Assembly: GCA_022539475.1 (NCBI GenBank)
Contig: VCMS01000475.1
Location: forward strand, 1 to 25,495
DNA from: Gracilaria domingensis
Taxonomy: Eukaryota; Rhodophyta; Florideophyceae; Gracilariales; Gracilariaceae
DNA length: 25,495 nt
Direction: 5' to 3'
Made by a program: the position numbers and the translations under genes. The notes under the pieces are model-generated. The model ran no database searches and had not been told where the DNA came from. It saw only the letters and a program-made list of their open reading frames with translations. This document shows positions 17,559 to 25,495 of this stretch, piece after piece. Within the stretch, counting starts at the first letter, position 1, and the number at the start of each line of letters is the position of its first letter.

Positions 17559-18539
17559 TGTACAGGTTACGTCAATCACCGGACATACTATTTAATCGTA
17601 AATATGCAGAAGAGATATCTGAAGTTTTTTTCCACCACCGATCTGACTGTGTACGTGATCTGCGCATTTTTGTATCGCAGAGCGTGAAAAGTATCTAGGG
17701 TAAGTTGAGGGTGTTTTTGTTGTTCCAAGTCGTGGGTAACTGACGGGATCGCAAGTTCTTCTGCACGTCCGCACGGTATTGAAAGAGTCGATTAAGTACA
17801 TTACGCAAATGTTGGGTTTGTCTCGCAGAGGTTGATGTCGAACTGAGCTCTTGAACATGCTCCAAGGTCCAATTGAGAATACTTTCAATCTCTGCTAAAA
17901 CTGTCGGATGGTTATCTACGACATTTTCGAAACTGTCGCCGAGAGCCAACAGTGAGGACAAACCCGGAGTTCATGCTTCTGTGTTCACCACCGGTCGATC
18001 ATGAACAATTGGAGGACCAGCCCTAACTGAAGTGTTTTTGAAGCGGAGTTTAGTTTCAAGTCATAATAATTAGATTGGTCTTGCGTGAAGGTTGGCGTGT
18101 GCACTTTCTCAAGGCGACGGAAATGAAGAAACGGAGGGCGGCGGCTTCGGATTATATCGTGGTACATGGGGCACTCCATGCCGCTCACCAAATGTTCGCA
18201 AAACATGAACCTACCCATATTGAAAGAAATGCAGGAACAGTGCCAGAGTTCCTTACTTGTGATGTAAACGTTATTGTGTGGGGCAACTGCGCATCTTCGC
18301 CATTTCTTAACAAATTCTTTCCACCATAAGGGTTTTTGTTTCCCTGCACGAGTAGCTTGAAAGTCAAGTTTGAACTTTGAAATAAAGATCTTGTCGATGA
18401 TATAAACTAGGAAGTCTATTCTAGGCCTGTTGTATTTTCTAATATATAATCATTTCAAAACCCTCCAATGGCTTTCTATCAGCATTGTTGTTTTAGCAAT
18501 GGAAATAAACTCGGATCTCCCGCGTCCTGATCTCGAGAA
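17559..18539. other. Low-coding flank with one helical open stretch (17961-17695, minus)
   Basis: The only notable frame is on the minus strand and reads LLALGDSFENVVDNHPTVLA and later RNVLNRLFQYRADVQKNLRS. It is alpha-helical in character, lacks an ATG, and is preceded by an in-frame TGA. It could be an exon or a gene fragment together with the stretch at 18845-18540. I recognise no family and found no convincing splice pair that joins them in frame. Confidence 0.25.
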
Positions 18540-18845
18540 TCATTCCGCAGTATACCGATTGTCATAGAGATACTTCTGTAAAATTTGAACGTGCTCACAT
18601 ACCAATTGCATTTCAGTGGTACATCTTTCGCGAACATTGTTCAAAGTCTGGTCCACAAAAAAGGGGCGCATGTGATAATGTTCGCTTATCATCTTTATAA
18701 GAAAGTGCTGAAATGTCTCATCATACAGAGTTCTTTCGGCTTTTTGTAGCTCAAGTATCTTCTTCGTAACGGCGCTTTTCATATTCCATAGGCGCACAGA
18801 AGCCTCTACTTGGTACAAATTTCTAATTGAAACCAATTGAGCCTT
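18540..18845 (-). other. Possible exon or gene fragment, helical protein
   Basis: This minus-strand frame of about 100 codons has no ATG at its left end. It begins just after TAAAAG, which could be a splice acceptor, and stops with TGA at 18540. It reads VTKKILELQKAERTLYDETF and further on HFLIKMISEHYHMRPFF, a regular amphipathic helical pattern that is more protein-like than the surroundings. No family is recognised. It may be a decayed host exon. Confidence 0.3.
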
Positions 18846-19202
18846 TTACAGACGCTTTCTGGTCCTCCACTCTACTTGAATGTGTCTGTGCTCTTAAAGT
18901 AGGCTCTAGTCCGTCAGCTAGTGAGCTACTACAAACAATAAGGCCATACTACAGTTGCAGTCGCTAGTATGATACTGCTTGCGCATGGCTTGTCACAGTA
19001 GATCAGCATTCGACGACTGCATAGGTGGGACTTATTGAGTTCATTACCAACTGTACCCCACTACCCGCTCACCTGCAAGTGTGGGAGAGTGCCAAAGCCA
19101 CTTGATGCCTTTCTGGAAGAACCGTTGCATGCATTACAAACTTTTGGAGGCCCTATGGTTATTGTTGCCCTCAGAAAATAAACGTAAATTTTAGTTTTCG
19201 GA

Positions 19203-19284
19203 GGGGTAAAATAAGGCTTAAAAGTGCCGCCGTGCACCTTAAGCTTTAAATCACCTCGGTGTACTGTAAAGTTTATTTTACCCC
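19203..19284. repeat. 82-bp inverted repeat (potential cruciform)
   Basis: GGGGTAAAATAA at 19203-19214 is perfectly complemented by TTATTTTACCCC at 19273-19284. A second, inner pair GCTTAA (19216-19221) and TTAAGC (19239-19244) encloses a GC-rich loop. It may be a small foldback element or a solo hairpin; no flanking duplication was established. Confidence 0.7.
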
Positions 19285-19438
19285 GGGTTACTGTATGCGT
19301 ACCCGCACTGCGTCCATGATTGACGTGATGCTCAGAGCCGGGGTTAATTTAGTGCTTGAGGGCTTTAAAAGTGCTACAGATGAGCTCACGGTGCATATAG
19401 CTATCAAATGTACCCGTGAAAGGCCAATTAAAGGTGCG

Positions 19439-19511
19439 CGACTACTTTCGACGACTACCATAAACGAGTCGTAGTCAAGGAGTCATAGTCACTGCTATAA
19501 CTGTCGTAGTC
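19439..19511. repeat. Cluster of CGACTAC / GTCGTAGTC motifs
   Basis: CGACTAC occurs at 19439-19445 and 19452-19458. The inverted form GTCGTAGTC occurs at 19468-19476 and 19503-19511, with GTCATAGTC at 19482-19490. Five copies lie in 73 bp in both orientations, as in a protein-binding array or a decayed satellite. Confidence 0.6.
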
Positions 19512-19631
19512 GTGAAGTCACAAATACGAGCCTGGCGGAGGCTGAGAGCAGAGTTCTCGTATTGGACTGCACTTGTTGCCACCGAGGAAGAAAAATCTGC
19601 TGATACTTGTGGTGGCGGATTTTAGGGGGGT

Positions 19632-19651
19632 GTCTCGGCACTCTCCGAGAC
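19632..19651. repeat. 7-bp hairpin GTCTCGG...CCGAGAC
   Basis: A perfect 7-bp stem with a 6-nt loop lies 23 bp before a second, larger palindrome. No T-tract terminator context applies in a eukaryote, and its role is unknown. Confidence 0.55.
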
Positions 19652-19674
19652 GCACGCGGAAGGATTTTTTATCG

Positions 19675-19698
19675 ATCTCCGGAGTAATCTCCGGAGAT
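19675..19698. repeat. 10-bp perfect inverted repeat with TAAT loop
   Basis: ATCTCCGGAG-TAAT-CTCCGGAGAT is a perfect dyad, and each arm contains the 8-bp palindrome CTCCGGAG. This double palindrome looks like a dimeric factor-binding site or a hairpin. Confidence 0.7.
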
Positions 19699-19825
19699 AA
19701 GCCGCCTTCCACCGCCGCTACAGCCGACGCTTGCCTTCGCAGCCGCCGCGCGTTGCTGCGCGCCGTTGTGCGTGGGCGCCGCGCTTTGCCTTTCGTTTTC
19801 GCGCGTCGCTCGGAGGACACGGCTA

Positions 19826-19852
19826 CTGCTGCTGCTGGTACTGCTGCTGCTG
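19826..19852. repeat. CTG microsatellite
   Basis: (CTG)4-GTA-(CTG)4 on the plus strand. It lies in a GC-rich segment with Arg/Ala-rich open stretches on both strands that look compositional rather than genic. Confidence 0.8.
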
Positions 19853-20054
19853 GGTGATGCTACGGACGTTGCTATCGCTGTGATGTTATAATGGCGCAAA
19901 GACGATTGCTATCGATGTAACGGTGCGCCAGCAATGACGTTTCGAGCGAAAATGTAACGCAGCAAACGAACCGCCGAAAAGTCAGAAAACAGGAACGCCT
20001 TTACAAAGGCAACAACGACCCGTGTTCACCAGAATCTAACTAGAAGCGACAACG

Positions 20055-20477
20055 TCATTTGGAGCACTCGTATTGCACTTTAAGAGTGCGGTACACTTTC
20101 GCGAGGAGGGACGGACCGTTGAGAAGGACGCCATGATGTTTGCAAGCAAACAGTATTCCAGCGGCGAGACCACGGAGATAGCCCGAAGGCAGGCGCGGAG
20201 CTACCGCGTAGACCTCTAACAAGCCAACATCCACTTCTACTTTCTTGTCAATTATGTCGGATAGCAGCTGCTCCAAATGTTCCATGCGAGAGGAAGCGGA
20301 GTTATCACCACCTAGTTCGTACTCCATGTCGGCAGAGTCGTCCCTCGATGTAGTACTGGAAACGGAGGGCGCCTCTTCTGCTTCGTATTCTATCACTGTA
20401 GATTTCATATGGGGGATATCGGAGCGGTCGGTGTCATCGTCGGTGATGTTAGCAATAGCTTCTTCGACCGTTGACAT
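20055..20477 (-). CDS. Small acidic protein of unknown function, 140 residues
   Basis: The frame has an ATG at 20477 and a stop at 20055. The first 65 residues are acidic and Ser/Asp/Glu-rich (for example ITDDDTDRSDIP), probably disordered. Residues about 65-140 look folded and helical: MEHLEQLLSDIIDKKVEVDV, then SGYLRGLAAGILFACKHHG and LAKVYRTLKVQYECSK. I do not recognise a family. The disordered-then-helical layout is more gene-like than other open stretches in this segment. It points left, away from the promoter-like region at 20766, so the two could be divergently transcribed. It may be a host gene or cargo of an unseen element. Confidence 0.5.
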   Translation of the reverse strand: MSTVEEAIANITDDDTDRSDIPHMKSTVIEYEAEEAPSVSSTTSRDDSADMEYELGGDNSASSRMEHLEQLLSDIIDKKVEVDVGLLEVYAVAPRLPSGYLRGLAAGILFACKHHGVLLNGPSLLAKVYRTLKVQYECSK

Positions 20478-20765
20478 TGCTCAGAAAGGGATTGCTCGAC
20501 GACTGAACGCGGGAGACGCAGAGTGATGGTCGAACAACAAGACAGCACAGGGTGAATCTGATGGAACATGGATAATACCCGGATGAGTGGAACGCCAGGT
20601 CAACGACAACAAACCATGAACGAACATAACGAGGTATCATAAGACGACATCACAAGATAATATGGAATATGGTGAGCAAAGCTAGGGTATCTGGTGAAGA
20701 CTATATGTAACAGACAAATAAGGGAAACACGCAAATTCAGGTAGGCAAAGCGCCAAAATTGTAGA

Positions 20766-20809
20766 TATAAACCCCCGAGTTCGAGCGCTCACCGTGAACT
20801 CGACTCGGG
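20766..20809 (+). promoter_or_regulatory. TATA box followed by a strong hairpin
   Basis: TATAAA at 20766-20771 is followed at once by CCCGAGT-T-CGAG (20774-20785) and its complement CTCG-ACTCGGG (20799-20809), an 11-bp stem with one bulged T. Transcription from this TATA would start close to the hairpin's right side and run into the right-hand gypsy element. It is probably the promoter in that element's 5' LTR, but LTR boundaries could not be set with one copy in view. Confidence 0.45.
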
Positions 20810-21477
20810 CAGACCACTTCCCCTCTGGACGACTTCCCCCATCCTTGCCTCTCTCGCCTTTCTTCCTCCCCTTCCGTCGTCACCAACCTTCCTTCCTTTG
20901 GCAATCCCATCTTCCCTTAGCGCAGTCTGCGCCTCCCTGCCACCAACCTTTCCCCCTACATTTCCTTATTCCCGGCGGCTCGGTCTCCCGCCGTTCCCTA
21001 ACCAGTCGCCTTGTGCTGCCCTCCATTGGGCTCGTTCGCACATTGCGACCATCACCCATCACTACGTCTCCGTTCTCCCAGACGGACGTTGGCAGTGTTA
21101 CGCATTGCGCTGGTTTGCTTTCTTTCTGTCGCTACCTCGCCTGGTTTTTAGGTTCGTGGTGGCATCGACGACAGACTCTATCGCTTTAGTCCTACCACAC
21201 TATTGTCCCGCCGACCGCTCTTGTGTGTCTTGGTCTATTGGCCCTGCTTTCTGTTGTTGTGTTGGCATTCGGCATCGAACGCCGAAGCACACTCTCGTTT
21301 AATTACTCTCCCCGCTTTCTGTTAGCGGAGAGTTTCCATCTATCTTGGGGTTATCTTGTCTGCTCCTGCAGGCATCTGAGCTACGTTAACTTGTCGCCCC
21401 TTTTGGGCTGGTACTCTCGAGCATTTATTGTGTCGCTCTCCTTGGGTTTGTCACCACCCGCGCTGTTTCCCCCAAAA
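20810..21477 (+). other. CT-rich leader before the right-hand gag
   Basis: The segment is strongly pyrimidine-rich at 20820-21000 and probably comprises the LTR R/U5 and untranslated leader. A frame is open from 21223 into gag but reads hydrophobic low-information sequence, so I do not take it as coding. TGGTACTCTCGAG at 21409-21421 could be a primer-binding site by its TGG start. The same 13 nt recur at 21490-21502 inside gag. Confidence 0.4.
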
Positions 21478-23892
21478 ATGGCGTCCACATGGTACTCTCG
21501 AGGAGGGCCTGGTTCTCCTGAGTCTGGTGTGATTTCTTTTGATGGTTCTGCTGTCGACGTAAGGAAGTTTCTGTTTTACTTTGAGAATGTCGCTACTCCC
21601 AACGAAGAGGATAGTGTTCGAGCTATGAAGTTGCTCGGCTATCTGGAGGGTGAAGCGTTTGACTTTTACTATGACAATTATGCTGTTGATGGCTCTCTTT
21701 CGATTGAAGCAAAGGACTATCAGAATGTGAAGCTTGCTTTGATCGAACGTTTCGGTGCAATTGAGGAACCGGCGGAGAGAATTCGCCGGGCAGTTTCGGC
21801 GCGTTTAGATTATGTCGATCTGCTAGGGTCCCTGAAGAAGATGGACTCTTTCTTCGATCAGGCTTGTTTTAACTCGAAAGCTAAGTTCGGGTTACTACGA
21901 AACGCTGTCATGGAGTTTGCAGATCTTGCGCAGTTTGTCATATTCCGTGGAGCAGATGACTATGAATCCTTGAAGGTCCTCGTTAAGGACTTTGTTGGCG
22001 GAAAGAAAGCTCTCGGGTCGTATGGTACCCTCAACGCTTTCCCACCGGCGAAGCATATTCTTCAACGTGCTAAGGAACCTGCTCGTTCAAGTCCGCTGGA
22101 GTCGAAAGTGGATCAGTTGGCTGACCAGATGGCACAGTTGCACCTCCTAGTGAAGAAGACTCAGAGCGCTGCGACTGCCACCGGACGTCAGGATACGGAG
22201 AAGGTTTGTTCGTATTGTAGCCAACCTGGTCACTTCGCAGCACGATGTGAACTTAACCCGCATCGAGGCACACGATGTAGTGTTTGTGGCAAGTTAGGTC
22301 ACTCTGCAACTACGTGCTGGAGAAGGAATAATGATGATACTGTGCGAAAAGTGTCATTCGAAGATGTGAAGTCTGAATCAGAAAGGGAGAAGTTGCTCAA
22401 AGAGAAACGAGCTTCTCAGAACACAGGCGAGAACCAAGTCTCAGTTGTGATTGCTGACCCTTCAGATGATGAAGATCCCGTTACAACCGCAAAAAGAGAC
22501 GCGGAAGGGGAGCCTCTGTCCAAGCAACCACGAACTGGCCCTCTCTCAGGGATTTCACCCGTAATGTTCCCCGAATCCCATACCACCAGGACTCCCTCTC
22601 AGCAAGCCAAAAACCCTCCCAAGAAGTCGACAAGGACTAGGAAGGGCACTGGGAAGAAGTCTAAGGGGAAGTCCCGGAGAGTGAAGATCCAAGAACACGT
22701 TGGGAAATATAACATTTATGAAGAATTGGCGAGAGCCCCTTCTGGCATCACTTTTGGTCAACTAGTCCACGGTGATGCGGACGAGGCCAAGAAAGACATT
22801 CGGCGCATTCTTTCCGGAGGTTTTTCGTCAAGGCGTGTCAGTTACGCTCATACTCATTCACTCCCTCAGACTCTCAAAGTGGTGAATGTTACTGTCTATG
22901 GCACTAGTTCCCAGGCGCTGCTGGACTCTGGTGCTATCCCTAATCTTATGTCTATTGCGTTATGCAACCGGTTATCGTTGGAGATGAAACCGTCGAGTAG
23001 GAGGATTGTCGTTGCCGACGGAACCAAATCCTTAGTTCGCGGAAGCCTGCACGATGTTCCCCTCGCGTTTGGTTCTCTCCGCGTCCCGTTGGATTTCCTG
23101 GTCGTTGAGAAGCCTCCCTTCAATGTGATCGTTGGCTGTCCCGCTCTTGAGTCACCCCAAGCCTGCTTGGACCTCGGTACTCAGCAAGTCTCTATGCAAT
23201 TTGACGGCGCATCTGTTGTTTTGCCTCTCGATTACCATCGCCCTAGTGTAGTGTTCGACGAAGAGAATGAACACACCGATAGTGAGGATTTCACTTCCGC
23301 TTCAGAGTCGTTCTTCTCTGAGAGTTCCGAGAGCGACGACGAAGGATACGCGATCACTTTCTCCGAAGACAAAGTTGACACGTCAGTATATGCTTTGAAT
23401 ACTATGAATGAAGAACAAGACTCCTTACAACCACTCGAAGAGGAATCCGCGAACGAACTGGAGAATATTGGTGCTACGAGTCTCGGTCAGGAAAGCCCCT
23501 CGCCTGCTGATCCTCAGGATTTGGAGGAAGGCATTAGGCAATTGCGTGTGAATGATGTTGAACCAGAACCTGCTATTACTACTCCTCACGCCCCTGGGGA
23601 AGCAAATAGAGAATTTGAGAACGATGAAGAATCGGAGGAAAGCGCAGACGACAACGACTCCGAAGGTTCTCCATCGGATAGAGGGCACGAACGCGATCTC
23701 GTTGTCCCAGTCAGGGATGACGTTGTTCTTCTACGAGCCGAAGATGTGAGACGACAGCCTGATTATCTTATCTTTCGAGTCTACCGTCGTTATCCTCAAC
23801 CACCGGACAGAGAACAACTTCATCCACACATCTCTGAACTTCCGTACGGAGAAATGGGTGTCCTAGAGCTGGAAACAGCTCCGAACCAGTAG
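21478..23892 (+). CDS. gag: Gag-protease polyprotein of the right-hand gypsy element
   Basis: ATG at 21478 (MASTWYSRGGPG) begins 804 residues. Residues about 10-220 form a helical capsid-like domain (KFLFYFENVATPNEEDSVRA, ALIERFGAIEEPAERIRRAV). Two knuckles follow: CSYCSQPGHFAARC (244-257) and CSVCGKLGHSATTC (267-280), both C-x2-C-x4-H-x4-C, for RNA binding. A Lys/Arg-rich stretch lies near 375-405. The protease has ALLDSGAIPN with catalytic Asp483 and VIVGCPALE as the core. The C-terminus is acidic (about 590-735) and ends with a 60-residue module that recurs downstream. TAG at 23890 seems premature: another frame carries the natural continuation (VRFGVGWPIPAP). Confidence 0.92.
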   Translation: MASTWYSRGGPGSPESGVISFDGSAVDVRKFLFYFENVATPNEEDSVRAMKLLGYLEGEAFDFYYDNYAVDGSLSIEAKDYQNVKLALIERFGAIEEPAERIRRAVSARLDYVDLLGSLKKMDSFFDQACFNSKAKFGLLRNAVMEFADLAQFVIFRGADDYESLKVLVKDFVGGKKALGSYGTLNAFPPAKHILQRAKEPARSSPLESKVDQLADQMAQLHLLVKKTQSAATATGRQDTEKVCSYCSQPGHFAARCELNPHRGTRCSVCGKLGHSATTCWRRNNDDTVRKVSFEDVKSESEREKLLKEKRASQNTGENQVSVVIADPSDDEDPVTTAKRDAEGEPLSKQPRTGPLSGISPVMFPESHTTRTPSQQAKNPPKKSTRTRKGTGKKSKGKSRRVKIQEHVGKYNIYEELARAPSGITFGQLVHGDADEAKKDIRRILSGGFSSRRVSYAHTHSLPQTLKVVNVTVYGTSSQALLDSGAIPNLMSIALCNRLSLEMKPSSRRIVVADGTKSLVRGSLHDVPLAFGSLRVPLDFLVVEKPPFNVIVGCPALESPQACLDLGTQQVSMQFDGASVVLPLDYHRPSVVFDEENEHTDSEDFTSASESFFSESSESDDEGYAITFSEDKVDTSVYALNTMNEEQDSLQPLEEESANELENIGATSLGQESPSPADPQDLEEGIRQLRVNDVEPEPAITTPHAPGEANREFENDEESEESADDNDSEGSPSDRGHERDLVVPVRDDVVLLRAEDVRRQPDYLIFRVYRRYPQPPDREQLHPHISELPYGEMGVLELETAPNQ

Positions 23893-25062
23893 TCCGTTTC
23901 GGAGTAGGCTGGCCTATACCTGCACCGGCTGATGAAGAACCCTTCGCGGTCCCATCACAAAGTGAACTCATGAAGACCATGTCATGGTTATAAGTCTTGA
24001 CCACAGGGACGATGAGGCCGATAACCAGATGAGCGGTCTAGCTGAGCCGAATGACGATCAGCACCACTCGGTTTATCACGTCCCGAATCCCTCGTCTTTT
24101 CAAAGTTCCACGACAGACACTAGCCTTCAACCACCTGACCCTCCCCTTTTGTCATCTGACAACGATAGAGGAGCTGAAGAGAGGAACTCTGGAAGGAACG
24201 ACGAAGAAGATGAAGATTGTGTAGAAGTAGAAGTAGAAGAGGAAGTGGTGAATAATGGAAATGAAGATGAACATGAAGAAGATGAAGATGGTTCCTCACC
24301 AGAAGAAGTCGAGCTGTCTGGTACCCCTCTCTACCGCGACCCTGTCCTCACCATCCCGATTACGGACGAGGTCACTTTGCTACCACCTGAAGAAGGGGAA
24401 CTTATCAGCGACTTTCTTTTGGTTCGTGTTCAGATTCGGTACCCTGTACCCACTCCAGCGCACCCCCCTCACCTCGGCGTGCACAACATGCCTTTCGGTC
24501 GTACCGGGCTACTGGAGGAGGATGACGACGGCCGTTACGTGATTGCTTTCGAGGAAGAGCTCCCTCAAGAAGAGTTCTCGACGCAGGTCCCCCCACCACC
24601 TGTTAGGGAGTTGGAAGATCAACCCGACCCCTCGCAAACAGAGCCGCGTACAACTGGCTCTGGTGAAGGACACTCTAGCTCACGTGATAGTGAGCCGACG
24701 GTTGCGTGTCCCGCCCCTGAGATCAAATACTCCCTGTTAGATCCGGTCGCAATTGATGGCACGGGTCGTACATTGGATCGAAGAGATTACCCTCCTGACA
24801 CGAGTCACGAAGAAGTCATCCTCAAAAGGCTTTCACACTTGCCCAGCAGGGAGCAACAGGAACTACTTCGTGTTTTACTTGACCTTGGGGTGGTCGCCTG
24901 GTCTTTGTACGATCTTCGACCGGCAGATGTACCAGTCATGCATGAATTCTCACTGACGACCCAGACTCCGATACACTCAAGAGTTCGTAGGCTTCCGCCG
25001 CGACATGACGAAGTCGTCAAGAAGGAACTCGGTAAAATGCTTGACGCTGGGATAATCAAACC
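23893..25062 (+). pseudogene. pol: Pol spacer with second copy of a duplicated module, leading into RT
   Basis: Directly after 23892, one frame is open to about 23994 (GWPIPAPADEEPF). Then the frame starting at 23984 carries on to 25132. The latter has a long Glu/Asp tract (24165-24330, with EVEVEEEVVNNG), a 60-residue module (24339-24531), a Pro/Glu/Ser linker, and the start of RT: LLDLGVVAWSLYDLRPADVP, IHSRVRRLPPRHDEVVKKEL, MLDAGIIKP. Reading should stay in one frame but shifts near 23880, 23985 and 25075. The first RT blocks are intact in sequence. Confidence 0.75.
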
Positions 25063-25495
25063 TTGTACATCGCATGGTCCTTTCCGATCGTCATTGCGAC
25101 CAAAAAGGATGGCAAGCCAAGGTTCTGTGTAGACTACCGAGCTCTGAACCGAGTTATGAAAGCGGACAGATGGCCCTTACCTCATATTGAACAAATCTTT
25201 GATAACTTGGGCGGCTGTTCGTTCTTCACTACGCTTGACCTCTTCTCCGGATACTGGCAGATCAGAATGTCACCTCGGTGTAAGGAGATGACCACCTTCG
25301 TTGCCGTCAAGGAACCTATCAGTTTGAGGTCATGCCCTTCGGCTTGATGAACGCCCCCTCAACATTCCAAAGAATGATGGACTCTATCCTCAACAAGTAT
25401 CCGTTGTAAGGGTCTATCTGGACGACGTGGTTATCTATTCAAAACCTTAGAGGATCACGTCGAGCAATCAAGTTAGTACTAAGGACAATGGCCTC
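25063..25495 (+). pseudogene. pol: Reverse transcriptase core, right edge, multiply frameshifted
   Basis: The first frame (25063-25347) reads SFPIVIATKKDGKPRFCVDY, then FTTLDLFSGYWQIRM with the first catalytic Asp. Other frames then carry the FGLMNAPSTFQRMMD block (near 25340-25380) and the catalytic L-D-D-V-V-I-Y block (near 25416-25440). Register is lost near 25075, 25313, 25407, 25442 and 25470. Each time the nearest fix would be one extra base in a short homopolymer. The domain is otherwise recognisable throughout and continues past the window. Confidence 0.85.

Larger units (their letters stand above)
20766..25495 (+). mobile_element. Second Ty3/gypsy element, 5' part, truncated by window edge
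   Basis: Plus-strand order is promoter and leader, Gag with two zinc knuckles, protease, acidic spacer, and RT running off the right edge. It belongs to a different family from the two minus-strand elements: the Gag has no coiled coil, the protease has DSG rather than DTG, and the RT style (LFSGYWQI) differs. RNase H, integrase and the 3' LTR are outside. Gag-protease is open over 804 codons, but the rest is shifted several times. Confidence 0.88.

Noticed and set aside
18075..18329. 84-codon plus-strand frame
   Set aside because: No family, no promoter context and no codon pattern set it apart from the surrounding low-coding DNA.
19632..19698. Helitron 3' hairpin and terminus
   Set aside because: No CTRR terminus follows the hairpin at the expected distance and no Rep/helicase sequence is present.
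19518..19899. Arg/Ala/Ser-rich frames on both strands
   Set aside because: GC-rich, CTG-repeat-driven composition explains them, and they start at non-ATG codons.

Overview
The window is eukaryotic nuclear DNA made almost entirely of LTR retrotransposons of the Ty3/gypsy superfamily. There are no bacterial operons, no RNA genes and no CRISPR array. The reverse transcriptase style recalls gypsy elements I associate with oomycetes or other filamentous microbial eukaryotes, but this is an impression and the species cannot be fixed from the sequence.

Layout: (1) Positions 1-4816 and 16730 to about 17558 are the two halves of an old, decayed gypsy element read on the minus strand. Its order can be followed from right to left: LTR remnant, primer-binding site, gag start, gag body, then fossil protease, reverse transcriptase and RNase H motifs. 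Integrase and the 3' LTR are not seen and would lie beyond position 1. (2) A young, structurally complete gypsy element of 11,913 bp (4817-16729, sense = minus) is nested in the gag of the old one. It has 969- and 973-bp LTRs that differ by about six substitutions and one 4-bp indel, a perfect 5-bp target duplication (CGTTC), a primer-binding site, a polypurine tract, Gag, protease, RT, RNase H, integrase and a distal chromodomain. It also carries an intact antisense gene of 617 codons (5865-7718, plus strand) between the end of pol and the 3' LTR. (3) Positions 17559-20760 hold low-coding sequence with several inverted repeats and one 140-codon gene of unknown function on the minus strand. 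(4) From about 20766 to the right edge lies a second, different gypsy element on the plus strand: promoter-like leader, an 804-codon Gag-protease frame with two zinc knuckles, a spacer with a duplicated domain, and a frameshifted RT cut by the window edge.

In the young element, Gag would form particles, the -1 overlapping frame would supply protease, RT/RNase H and integrase, and the chromodomain would steer integration to marked chromatin. The unexplained parts are the antisense protein, and a 14-nt copy of the 3' polypurine tract that occurs twice more inside pol, suggesting extra plus-strand priming sites. In both elements Gag is open while pol carries single-base contractions in short homopolymers, so these are either defective copies or uncorrected base-calling errors. 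No cellular housekeeping gene was recognised.
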